A model generated the notes under the pieces. It saw nothing but the letters and a program-made list of their open reading frames with translations. It did not search any database and was not told the DNA's origin. DNA of 64,000 bases from Parabacteroides faecis. GTDB lineage: Bacteria > Bacteroidota > Bacteroidia > Bacteroidales > Tannerellaceae. A program made the translations under genes and the position numbers. The stretch spans positions 62,001-126,000 of the forward strand of contig NZ_BMPB01000014.1 in the NCBI RefSeq assembly GCF_014647375.1. Direction: 5' to 3'. Numbering within the stretch: the stretch's first letter is position 1; the number at the start of each line of letters is the position of its first letter. Of this stretch, positions 9,509-17,625 are shown one piece after another.

Positions 9509-9745
9509 TCATTTTGACAAATGTTTTTCAATTCGATTAAAGAAATCTGATAAAGATATCTGAAAATAATCACATAATACTTTTAAGGTACTGACAGTTA
9601 TATTATTCTTTCCCTGTTCCAAACGACCACAATGTATATCTGTATCAAGATAAACATCTTCCTGCGACAAATTCCGGGAAAGCCGAAGCTCTTTAATCTG
9701 CCGTGCTATTTCTTTTATTAACAAATCATTCTTAATGTTCTGCAT
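9509..9745 (-). CDS. Small XRE-family helix-turn-helix regulator
   Basis: A 78-residue DNA-binding protein consisting almost only of a HTH_3 domain: IARQIKELRLSRNLSQEDVYLDTDIHCGRLEQGKNNIT, then STLKVLCDYFQISLSDFF. The LSQEDV helix, the R.E.G.N. turn and the L..L..YF..SL..FF ending are characteristic of Xre/Cro-type regulators. It is divergent from the ECF sigma gene at 9896, and a perfect 16-bp palindrome lies in the shared region, so autoregulation and possibly control of the sigma promoter are likely. It sits between the sigma remnant and the intact copy, so it may have arrived with the rearrangement that produced them. Confidence 0.85.
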   Translation of the reverse strand: MQNIKNDLLIKEIARQIKELRLSRNLSQEDVYLDTDIHCGRLEQGKNNITVSTLKVLCDYFQISLSDFFNRIEKHLSK

Positions 9746-9779
9746 GATTCAAATTACAGCAGCTTTTTCCACTTTCTCA

Positions 9780-9795
9780 ATGACATATATGTCAT
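9780..9795. promoter_or_regulatory. Perfect 16-bp palindrome, candidate operator
   Basis: ATGACATATATGTCAT is a perfect palindrome 35 bases upstream of the XRE start (9745, minus) and about 100 bases upstream of the sigma start (9896, plus). Position and symmetry fit a homodimeric HTH repressor site. No binding data are available. Confidence 0.65.
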
Positions 9796-9895
9796 ATATC
9801 ACAAAAAGCATTACCTTTGCCAAGAGATATTGATTATGGGAAGAAATATTGTAATCTTCAATTTTTATATATCTTTACCCTATCAATCATTCGAT

Positions 9896-10456
9896 ATGGA
9901 GAACATTTCAGAGATAAAGGAATTTAACAAACTGTTTTCAAACTATCAGGGAATTTTCATCCGTTTTGCTAATACTTATATTCAGGATGAAGAAACTGCC
10001 GAAGATATAGTAGTCGACAGTCTGGTATATTATTGGGAAAATCGGCATTCTCTCACCTCCAATTCGAATATCCCGGCTTATGTCATGGAAGTCGTCAAAC
10101 ATAAAAGCCTTAACTACCTGCGTAATCAGCGAATCCGGGAAGACATCGAACAGAACCTCTGGGCCCACATGGACAGAGTCAGGAGACTAAAAATCACAAC
10201 ATTGGAAGCCTGCGATCCGGAAGAGTTGTTCAGTTCGGAAGCACAACGCCTGATAGACGAGACATTAGAAAGTCTACCCGAAAAGACACGTACCATCTTT
10301 ATTATGAGCCGGTACGAAAACAAAACCCACAAAGAGATTGCCGAGTACTTTGGCTTATCCACTAAAAGCATTGAATTTCACATCTCTAAAAGCCTAAGTT
10401 CATTAAGGGAAAGGCTGAAGGATTATCTCCCTTTATTTCTTATCTTCCTGAATTAA
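9896..10456 (+). CDS. ECF-type RNA polymerase sigma factor (SusCD locus regulator)
   Basis: Extracytoplasmic-function sigma factor of 186 residues. Region 2 is at about 8-75 (FIRFANTYIQDEETAEDIVVDSLVYYWENR) and region 4 at about 115-175 (LIDETLESLPEKTRTIFIMSRYENKTHKEIAEYFGLSTKSIEFHI). An upstream in-frame ATG exists at 9830. The start at 9896 is chosen because the truncated copy at 8760 and the second sigma at 39076 begin at the same MxxxSEI.EF position and because the upstream 22 codons match the leader of the duplicate. It heads a sigma-FecR-SusC-SusD block and should direct transcription of the susC operon when released by the FecR protein. Confidence 0.93.
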   Translation: MENISEIKEFNKLFSNYQGIFIRFANTYIQDEETAEDIVVDSLVYYWENRHSLTSNSNIPAYVMEVVKHKSLNYLRNQRIREDIEQNLWAHMDRVRRLKITTLEACDPEELFSSEAQRLIDETLESLPEKTRTIFIMSRYENKTHKEIAEYFGLSTKSIEFHISKSLSSLRERLKDYLPLFLIFLN

Positions 10457-10534
10457 TTTGCGGCTATCATATCTTTTTCCTAAAAAAGTAAATTTTTCCA
10501 TTAGGGATACATTTTACTTATGTGCTTATTATAT

Positions 10535-11473
10535 ATGGAAAGAAAAATACTATATCGTTTTTTCGAAGGAAAAGCTTCCTATGAAGAAGAGGAAGAGGTT
10601 TGCAATTGGGCTGAAGCTTCTGAAAAAAATATGCAGGAATATATAAAGGAACGCAAATATTTCGATCTTCTGCTTATTCAGAACAAGAAAAACAGCACAC
10701 CGTATTCTTCCTCGGGAAAAATGTTCCAACTGAACAATCTAATCAAATATGCAGCGGCTATCGCCCTGTTTGTCATGTGCGGCTTACAAGTCTACCGGAT
10801 AACAAAACCGGAAGCGGAGCAGGAAATAAACATGATCACAGTTCCGACGGGACAAAGAGTTAATCTTTTATTATCGGACGGGACAAGTGTATGGCTCAAT
10901 TCCGGTTCTAAAATGAAATATCCGGCCTCCTTTACAAAAGGGAAAAGCAAACGGAAAGTAACACTAGACGGAGAAGGTTATTTTGAAGTAGCCAAAGACA
11001 TAAAAAGACCATTCATTGTACAAACCGATAAATATGACATACAAGTTTTAGGCACAAAGTTTAATGTCGAAGCCTACAATGACACTCCGTCATTTTCTGC
11101 AGCATTAATGGAAGGTTCCATACAGATTTCGGATAAGAGCGAACCTTCTAATATAATCCTGTTACAGCCTCAACAAAAAGCAAATCGTATAAACGGACAA
11201 CTAGTTGTCGAAAAGATACAGAATTATGATATTTATCGCTGGAAGGATGGGTTACTCTGTTTTGAACACATCACGTTTAACAACCTGATGAAAGCATTCG
11301 AAAAGACATATGATATACAAATCATTAACAAAAACAAGAATCTGGACAACTATATTTGCAGTGGAAAATTCAGAATTTCAGATGGTATAGACTTTATATT
11401 ACAGGTCTTACAACGAGACGTTAAGTTCCGTTTCTACCGAAATGAAAATAATACGATTATCTATATAAATTAA
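10535..11473 (+). CDS. FecR-family anti-sigma factor
   Basis: Single-pass inner-membrane anti-sigma factor of 312 residues. The cytoplasmic N-terminus (MERKILYRFFEGKASYEEEE) binds the sigma factor. A membrane segment at about 70-90 (AAAIALFVMCGLQVY) is followed by the periplasmic FecR domain (TVPTGQRVNLLLSDGTSVWLNSGSKMKYP and GEGYFEVAKD..RPFIV). A C-terminal domain (about 230-312, ending FRFYRNENNTIIYIN) should contact the STN domain of the SusC protein. ATG 10535 is preferred over 10520 because the paralogue at 38443 starts MDKEILYKFF. It lies 78 bases after the sigma gene, and a 134-bp gap with a predicted antisense RNA follows before susC. Confidence 0.93.
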   Translation: MERKILYRFFEGKASYEEEEEVCNWAEASEKNMQEYIKERKYFDLLLIQNKKNSTPYSSSGKMFQLNNLIKYAAAIALFVMCGLQVYRITKPEAEQEINMITVPTGQRVNLLLSDGTSVWLNSGSKMKYPASFTKGKSKRKVTLDGEGYFEVAKDIKRPFIVQTDKYDIQVLGTKFNVEAYNDTPSFSAALMEGSIQISDKSEPSNIILLQPQQKANRINGQLVVEKIQNYDIYRWKDGLLCFEHITFNNLMKAFEKTYDIQIINKNKNLDNYICSGKFRISDGIDFILQVLQRDVKFRFYRNENNTIIYIN

Positions 11474-11517
11474 TATGTTAAACCTTTAAATCATATTGCC
11501 TATGAAATAGCTCATAA

Positions 11518-11595
11518 AGAAAAAAAGCGATAAATGCGGGAACATCTATCGCTTTATGACTAAAACAATTATCAACAACTGTATTAATCTTTAAT
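11518..11595 (-). ncRNA. Predicted cis-antisense small RNA in the fecR-susC gap
   Basis: On the minus strand, TAACTTTG (complement of 11601-11608) matches the Bacteroidetes TAnnTTTG -7 box and overlaps the susC start codon. A transcript starting near 11595 would run antisense to the susC leader. It would end at a hairpin with arms 11547-11555 and 11524-11532 (AAAGCGATA/TATCGCTTT), followed on that strand by seven T. Expected length is about 75 nt. B. fragilis DonS and related RNAs of about this kind occupy this position and repress their locus. The -33 element is not evident. The same arrangement occurs in the second ECF locus. Confidence 0.65.
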
Positions 11596-11607
11596 AATTA
11601 CAAAGTT

Positions 11608-14600
11608 ATGAATAAAGTATCTTTGTCGGGACCCTATTATCTAAAAAAATCACGACATAAACATTTTTTCAGAATCATGAGAATAACCTCATTCTTTGCA
11701 TTTGTATTGATCTTTTCATTACATGCTGTCAATTCAAACTCGCAAAATGCGCGAGTTACTGTCCAGGCCACCAATACTTCCCTAAAAGAAGTGCTGAATA
11801 CGATAGAAAAACAAACTGATTATTTATTTGTATATAATATAAATGTTAATACAAATCAAAACGTTGGACTCAATGCAGTAAACCTGCCGGTAAATCAGGT
11901 CTTAGATAATTTATTTAAAGGAATAGGATTGAGTTATGTAAAAGAGGGTTCTTATATTGTAGTCTCTACTGTTACCGAAAAAGCTTCTGTGAATCAACAA
12001 AAGAAACGGGTGGAAGGAACAGTAACAGATGCGAATGGCGAACCTATTATCGGAGCAAACGTAGTTGAAAAAGGAACAACAAACGGAACTATCACTGACC
12101 TGGATGGCAAATTCTCTTTGGAAATAACTCCCGGAGCCTTATTACAAGTATCTTATATCGGATATAATACCAAGGATATCACAGTTAACAGCAATCAGTC
12201 CATTCTGGCTATTAACTTATCAGAAGACACCCAGGCAATCGATGAAGTCATTGTCGTAGCTTTTGGTACACAGAAAAAATCCAACCTTACAGCAGCCGTA
12301 GCAACTGTCGATTCAAAAGCATTGGCAAACCGACCGGTAGCTAATGTCTCACAAGCATTACAAGGTATTTCTCCCGGGTTAAATATTATTGCTTCCGATA
12401 AAGGGGGAGCACTGAATGAAACTCCTTCTATCAATATCCGTGGAACCGGTAGTATCGGAGAAGGTTCCAAATCGTCTCCCCTTATATTGATCGATGGTAT
12501 TGAAGGTGATATGAATTTAATCAACACACAGGATATCGAAAGTATCTCCGTATTGAAAGATGCCGGTGCCTCAGCTATCTATGGTTCAAGAGCGGCATTC
12601 GGCGTTATCCTGATCACCACAAAGAAAGGGGAAGAAGGAAAGACTACAGTTAATTACAATAATAATCTGCGTTGGTCTACCCCTACCAAACTTCCCTCTT
12701 TCTTGAACGGTTATGAATTCAATACTTATTTCAACGAAGCGGCCGCCAACGCTGGCCTCGGAGCACAATACACTTCGGACGTGATGGAAAAAACAAGGCA
12801 ATTCATTTCCGGAGAAATTGATTATGCGACAGAGTACGACTCCAACGGCATCTGGAAAAAGAATCTGGACTCCTGGGGAAATACAGAATGGTTTGGAGTT
12901 TATTATAAAGATTGGAGTTTCTCCCAGGAACATAACATAAGTATCAGCGGGGGTGGTAATAAAGTGAACTATTATATTTCCGGTAATTTTCAGAATCTGG
13001 GCAGTGACCAGAATTATGGGAATGAAGACTATAAAAGATATGCATTCAATGCAAAGATAAATGCTAAACCTTTTGAGTGGTTGGATATCAATGCTAATGT
13101 TAAATTCTCGCGCAAAGATTATCAGGCTCCTTCTTACCAGATGAACCAGGTATATTATCACAGTATGCCACGGCGGCGCCCCTCCAATCCGGTATATACT
13201 CCAGATGGTATCTTCAATAAAGAATCGCAATTAAATGAGATAGATCACGGAGGTATGTATTTCGAAGATCTGGACGTGTTGTATCAACAGCTACAGTTAG
13301 TTGTCAAACCGTTAAAGGATTGGCAGATAATAGCAGAAGCCAATTATCGTATTGACAGAACGGAAAAGCATACAGATGTTCAACTCATCATGGAAAAGAA
13401 AGAGGACGGTTCCTATTTTGCTATGGCCCGCGACGACGGTTACGGAGGACGGTCTTTTGTGAAAGAAGAAGCATTACGGACAAACTATTTTAATCCGAAC
13501 ATATATACTCAATACAGTAAAGATCTGGAAAGCGGGCATTCTTTTACCGTGATGGCCGGATTCCAGGCAGAATTAAACCAGTACAAACGAATTTATGCCC
13601 AAAGAGACGGCATTATTTCTCCTGAAATTCCGTCATTAGGAAACACAACTTCCAGTACTGCATACGAAATGGGAAGCGACCTGAATGAATGGGCTACCGT
13701 AGGTTTCTTCGGACGTCTGAACTACAGTTACAAAGGCAGATATTTAGCAGAAGTCAATTACCGATATGATGGAAGTTCACGTTTCAACCGGGAACAACGC
13801 TGGAATAGCTTCCCTTCTGTTTCCGTTGCCTGGAATCTGGCACATGAATCATTTATGACAGAAAATCAGGATTGGGTCAATACACTTAAAATAAGAGGTT
13901 CGTACGGTAACCTGGGAAACCAAGCTACAGAAGAAATTTATCCATTCTATTCGTCAATGATACTGGGAATGGGAACTGGTGGCTGGTTATTGAATAATCA
14001 AAAACCCAATAAAGCAGAACCTGCCAAGCCCATATCACCGTTACTTACGTGGGAAACAGTTACATCTTATGACCTTGGTCTGGATTTAGGAATGCTCAAT
14101 AACCGATTGACCGGGACATTCGATTATTTCTGGCGAACAACCAATGATATGGTTGCCCCAGGTGAAGAGTTGCCAAACACTGCCGGAGTTACCCCGCCTT
14201 ATACTAATAATGCTAAAATGAGAACAACAGGTTGGGAACTCAGTTTAAATTGGCGGGATGTTTTGAATTCTGGTTTTAGTTATGGTGCCACATTGGTTCT
14301 GTCCGATAATCGCTCAAAGATTCTCAAATATCCCAATACGACTAAAACAATTTTTGACAGCGATAACAAAGTCCGTTACTATGAAGGAGCTATGCTCGGA
14401 GATATCTGGGGATACGAAACAATTGATCTGGCACGTACTGAGGAACAAATGAAAAACCATTTAGCCAGTCTACCTAACGGAGGGCAGGATGCACTCGGCT
14501 CTAACTGGGCAGCCGGTGATGTTATGTATACCGATCTCAATGGAGATGGAAAAATCGATGGAGGAAAAGGTATCGTAGGCGATTCCGGAGATAAAAAAAT

Positions 14601-15138
14601 TATCGGAAATACTACTCCACGCTACAATTTCGGTCTAACCTTGAATGCCGCCTATAAAGGATTTGACATAAGTTTGTTCTTTCAGGGAACGATGAAAAGA
14701 GATGTATGGTTGACCGGACTTTATTTTTGGGGAGCAGACAATGGGTACTGGCAATCAACAGCATTAAAAGAAACGCAAAATTATTTCCGTGCTGCAGATA
14801 CGGATAGCTATTTTGGTTCCAATGTCAACGGCTATCTTCCACGCCCACTTTTAAGCGGAGATAAAAAAAATAAAGAAATCAGCACCCAGTATTTACAAAA
14901 CGCAGCCTATATCCGTTTGAAAAATATGCAAATCGGATACACACTTCCACTTCAGGTTATTAATAAAATTAAAGTAAGTAATCTGAGAATTTTCCTATCC
15001 GCAGATAATATATTTACAATCAGCGGATTAAAAGCTGACGCCTACGATCCGGAAGTATTGGACGGATATGCTGCCGGTTCGGGAAAAGCATCCCCACTAA
15101 AAACTACGATCTCATGTGGATTAAGTGTTACACTATAA
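11608..15138 (+). CDS. SusC-like TonB-dependent transporter with STN signalling domain
   Basis: Outer-membrane glycan importer of 1,176 residues. Order: signal region (about 20-46), STN/secretin N-terminal domain (about 47-125: TVQATNTSLKEVLNTIEKQ, YIVVS), carboxypeptidase-regulatory-like domain (about 133-210: VEGTVTDANGEPIIGANV), plug (from about 215: VVAFGTQKKSNLTAAVATVD, LILIDGIEGDMNLINTQDIE, ISVLKDAGASAIYGSRAAFG) and the 22-strand barrel ending CGLSVTL. An STN domain marks a transporter that signals substrate binding to a FecR anti-sigma factor, and one is encoded immediately upstream. The long N-terminus before the signal (MNKVSLSGPYYLKKSRHKHF) is also seen in the SusC at 37346. Confidence 0.95.
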   Translation: MNKVSLSGPYYLKKSRHKHFFRIMRITSFFAFVLIFSLHAVNSNSQNARVTVQATNTSLKEVLNTIEKQTDYLFVYNINVNTNQNVGLNAVNLPVNQVLDNLFKGIGLSYVKEGSYIVVSTVTEKASVNQQKKRVEGTVTDANGEPIIGANVVEKGTTNGTITDLDGKFSLEITPGALLQVSYIGYNTKDITVNSNQSILAINLSEDTQAIDEVIVVAFGTQKKSNLTAAVATVDSKALANRPVANVSQALQGISPGLNIIASDKGGALNETPSINIRGTGSIGEGSKSSPLILIDGIEGDMNLINTQDIESISVLKDAGASAIYGSRAAFGVILITTKKGEEGKTTVNYNNNLRWSTPTKLPSFLNGYEFNTYFNEAAANAGLGAQYTSDVMEKTRQFISGEIDYATEYDSNGIWKKNLDSWGNTEWFGVYYKDWSFSQEHNISISGGGNKVNYYISGNFQNLGSDQNYGNEDYKRYAFNAKINAKPFEWLDINANVKFSRKDYQAPSYQMNQVYYHSMPRRRPSNPVYTPDGIFNKESQLNEIDHGGMYFEDLDVLYQQLQLVVKPLKDWQIIAEANYRIDRTEKHTDVQLIMEKKEDGSYFAMARDDGYGGRSFVKEEALRTNYFNPNIYTQYSKDLESGHSFTVMAGFQAELNQYKRIYAQRDGIISPEIPSLGNTTSSTAYEMGSDLNEWATVGFFGRLNYSYKGRYLAEVNYRYDGSSRFNREQRWNSFPSVSVAWNLAHESFMTENQDWVNTLKIRGSYGNLGNQATEEIYPFYSSMILGMGTGGWLLNNQKPNKAEPAKPISPLLTWETVTSYDLGLDLGMLNNRLTGTFDYFWRTTNDMVAPGEELPNTAGVTPPYTNNAKMRTTGWELSLNWRDVLNSGFSYGATLVLSDNRSKILKYPNTTKTIFDSDNKVRYYEGAMLGDIWGYETIDLARTEEQMKNHLASLPNGGQDALGSNWAAGDVMYTDLNGDGKIDGGKGIVGDSGDKKIIGNTTPRYNFGLTLNAAYKGFDISLFFQGTMKRDVWLTGLYFWGADNGYWQSTALKETQNYFRAADTDSYFGSNVNGYLPRPLLSGDKKNKEISTQYLQNAAYIRLKNMQIGYTLPLQVINKIKVSNLRIFLSADNIFTISGLKADAYDPEVLDGYAAGSGKASPLKTTISCGLSVTL

Positions 15139-15164
15139 TTACAGATATAAAAAATAGAATCAAT

Positions 15165-17186
15165 ATGAAAAAAGTCTATTATATATTAGCAACGGTTCTT
15201 TCTCTCATTTCCTGTAACGATTTTCTCGATCGTGAGCCTCTTGATAAGATCACCCCTGAAGTGTATTTCTCAACTTCAGAACAATTAGGGACTTATGCAA
15301 TTACCTGTTATGCTTATAAGTTAAATGACAACTATACTTTTAACTCAAATAATAAGGATGGTTATGGACTGGGGGTCTTCAAGTTAGATAACAATACCGA
15401 TGTGCAAGTTGCCACGGAAGGCGATCAGGATAGATGGGTTCCAGGCATTCTTAAAGTAAGCGATGGTGACGGCGAATGGGAATTCGCAGAAATATATAAC
15501 ATAAACTATTTCTTTGACCATGCAATGCCCAAATACCAGGCAGGTCAAATTTCCGGAAGCAGAACGGATATAGAGCACTATATCGGAGAAATGTATATGT
15601 TAAGGGCTAGGGCATATTTTGAAAAACTTAAAAAATTTGGCGATTTTCCTATCATTAAAACCAACATTAACATAGCAGACAAAGAAGCATTGGTGAAAGC
15701 TAACGAACGCCGTCCGATGAATGAGGTCGGACGCTTTATCCTGAATGATCTGGATTCCGCTATCATACTAATGTCATCTCCCGCTTCCGACGATATAAAA
15801 CGTAACCGATTGACCAAAGATGCAGCGTTACTCTTCAAATCGCGTACCGCTTTGTACATAGGGTCATGGCTGAAAAACTTCAAAGGGACAGCTTTTGTTC
15901 CAGGAGGAAACGGCTGGCCGGGAGTATCAAAAGACTATAATTCAAATTTTAGTATCGATATAGATAACGAAATTAATTTCTTCCTCACTGAATGTATGGA
16001 AGCATCCAAAGAGATAGCCGACCGTATTCCATTAACCGAAAATACACAAACAGATTATTCGTTTAGTAATAATCCATATGTACAGATGTACACAGATAAA
16101 GATCTATCTGTGTATCCGGAAGTTCTGTTTTGGAGTGAGACTAACTTAATCGGTGGAGGACTGGGATACGGATTCGCTCATAGCAAAGGCGGATCAGGAA
16201 GTGGATATACCAAAGGTTATATCAATAGCTTCCTGATGAAGGATGGAATGCCTGCCTATGCTTCTTCGTTATATGCCGGAGATGAAAATCTGAAGAATGT
16301 CAAACAAAATAGAGATAACCGGTTAGTTCAATTCCTTAAAATCAAGGATGAAGCACTTTCCATAAAATCAGATGGAAGCAAAGCTTTATTACCAGCTCCA
16401 ATGATCCTGACAACCGCAGAATATAAATCAGTAACAGGATATGACATAAAGAAAGGTCTGACAATGTCTGTCGATGATAAGACAGGCCCGGTACAGGAGT
16501 CTGGCGTTATTGAATACAGGGCGGCAGAAGCATATCTGAATTATATCGAGGCTTCTTACATAAAAAACGGTAACGTAGACGGAACAGCAGAAAAATACTG
16601 GAAAGCACTCCGGGAGCGTGCAGGCATTGATACTGACTTCCACAAAACAATTCAGGCAACAGATATGGGAAAAGAATCTCATCTGCTCTCTGCATATACA
16701 GCCGGTCAGCTAATAGATGCTACCATGTATAATATCCGCAGAGAAAGGGCATGTGAACTGATGTCAGAAGGTTTCAGATGGGATGATCTGAGAAGATGGA
16801 GGTCTATGGATCAGCTAATCAACCAGAAATATATTGTCGAAGGATTTAAATTATGGGGAGAAATGCAAAACTGGTATATGGACGAATCCGGACAGTCTCT
16901 ATTAAAATATACCGGCGGCGACGGTAGTTCAAAAGATGCCAATGTATCGAACCCGGCTAACAGTAATTATTTAAGACCCTATCAGATTGTAAAAGACAAT
17001 AACAATTTGTATAATGGTTACGGCTGGATGGCTGCCTATTATCTGTCTCCTATCGGAATGAGCCAGTTCAACATAACATCTTCGGGGAATAGTGGAAATA
17101 TAGATTATACCATCTCACCATTATACCAGAACCCCGGATGGCCAACAGAAGCCGGTGCATCTGCTGAAGTGGTAAATGGTTTCTAA
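15165..17186 (+). CDS. SusD/RagB-like outer-membrane lipoprotein
   Basis: Glycan-binding partner of the upstream SusC; 674 residues, longer than most SusD proteins (about 500-600). ATG 15165 is chosen because it gives the lipoprotein signal MKKVYYILATVLSLISC with Cys17 as lipidation site; an earlier in-frame ATG overlaps susC and adds no sensible sequence. Family signatures: LDREPLDKITPEVYF after the Cys, MLRARAYFEKLKKFGDFPII, YLNYIEASYI, and RRERACELMSEGFRWDDLRRWRSM near the C-terminus. It lies 26 bases after the SusC stop and is the last gene before a terminator and the integrative element. No catabolic enzyme follows, so the island may have cut the locus from its former downstream neighbours, or its enzyme is encoded elsewhere. 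Confidence 0.93.
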   Translation: MKKVYYILATVLSLISCNDFLDREPLDKITPEVYFSTSEQLGTYAITCYAYKLNDNYTFNSNNKDGYGLGVFKLDNNTDVQVATEGDQDRWVPGILKVSDGDGEWEFAEIYNINYFFDHAMPKYQAGQISGSRTDIEHYIGEMYMLRARAYFEKLKKFGDFPIIKTNINIADKEALVKANERRPMNEVGRFILNDLDSAIILMSSPASDDIKRNRLTKDAALLFKSRTALYIGSWLKNFKGTAFVPGGNGWPGVSKDYNSNFSIDIDNEINFFLTECMEASKEIADRIPLTENTQTDYSFSNNPYVQMYTDKDLSVYPEVLFWSETNLIGGGLGYGFAHSKGGSGSGYTKGYINSFLMKDGMPAYASSLYAGDENLKNVKQNRDNRLVQFLKIKDEALSIKSDGSKALLPAPMILTTAEYKSVTGYDIKKGLTMSVDDKTGPVQESGVIEYRAAEAYLNYIEASYIKNGNVDGTAEKYWKALRERAGIDTDFHKTIQATDMGKESHLLSAYTAGQLIDATMYNIRRERACELMSEGFRWDDLRRWRSMDQLINQKYIVEGFKLWGEMQNWYMDESGQSLLKYTGGDGSSKDANVSNPANSNYLRPYQIVKDNNNLYNGYGWMAAYYLSPIGMSQFNITSSGNSGNIDYTISPLYQNPGWPTEAGASAEVVNGF

Positions 17187-17202
17187 AATATTTTTACCAA
17201 AC

Positions 17203-17257
17203 GCAGAATTCTAGATTAAATCTTTTTTATGGGAAACAATTTAGAATTCTGCATTTT
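17203..17257 (+). terminator. Intrinsic terminator after the susCD operon
   Basis: GCAGAATTCTA (17203-17213) and TAGAATTCTGC (17242-17252) form an 11-bp perfect stem with a 28-base loop, followed by ATTTT. It lies 16 bases after the susD stop. Confidence 0.65.
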
Positions 17258-17360
17258 CAACAAAATTCAAAATATGTAAATTAATCTACGCTAGCCCCAA
17301 AATCAGGCTTTTCAAAGTATATTATTAAACAATTACTAAGCCACAAATATCACAAGGCAT

Positions 17361-17392
17361 AAAAAAAGCAATTGCAAATTATGCAATTGCTT
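17361..17392 (-). terminator. Original terminator of the tRNA gene, now separated from it
   Basis: Arms AAGCAATTGC and GCAATTGCTT (17366-17375, 17383-17392) with a 7-base loop precede a run of seven T on the minus strand. It sits directly beyond the duplicated tRNA 3' half, as expected for the tRNA terminator before the element integrated. Confidence 0.7.
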
Positions 17393-17399
17393 CATTTTT

Positions 17400-17443
17400 G
17401 TGGTCCCACTTGGGCTTGAACCAAGGACTCCCTGATTATGAGT
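17400..17443. repeat. Left attachment-site repeat (tRNA 3' half duplicate)
   Basis: Identical over 44 bases to 24499-24542. It covers the T arm, variable region and anticodon-side sequence of the tRNA and ends just after the anticodon; the remaining 5' half is absent, so it is not a functional tRNA. It is the chromosomal side left by site-specific integration. Confidence 0.92.
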
Positions 17444-17570
17444 AACACAAACAGCGTTTCTCCTTGTTTTAATTGGTTTTTGTACGTATCAAAATAATAC
17501 ATATAATATTAATTATCAATCACTTGCTATTTCGAATTGTTTTATGTAGTTTTACTGTGTATTAGAAAAA

Positions 17571-17590
17571 TGTTTTCACAATGTTTACAT
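17571..17590. repeat. 20-bp end repeat, left copy (candidate integrase arm site)
   Basis: TGTTTTCACAATGTTTACAT occurs here and again at 24430-24449, near the other end and in the same orientation. It lies 128 bp inside the left att repeat; the right copy is 50 bp inside the right one. Position suggests a binding site for integrase or an accessory excision factor. Confidence 0.6.
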
Positions 17591-17625
17591 TTTTGAATAC
17601 ACAAACATCTTAATAATTAAATCTT

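Noticed and set aside
9330-9563. 77-residue frame overlapping the XRE gene end
   Set aside because: No domain, unusual composition, and the last part is antisense to the XRE gene.
12586-13230. 214-residue minus-strand frame
   Set aside because: Antisense to the conserved SusC plug and barrel.
17401-17443. Possible second tRNA gene
   Set aside because: Only the 3' half (to the anticodon) is present, with no D arm or 5' acceptor strand. It is the att-site duplicate.
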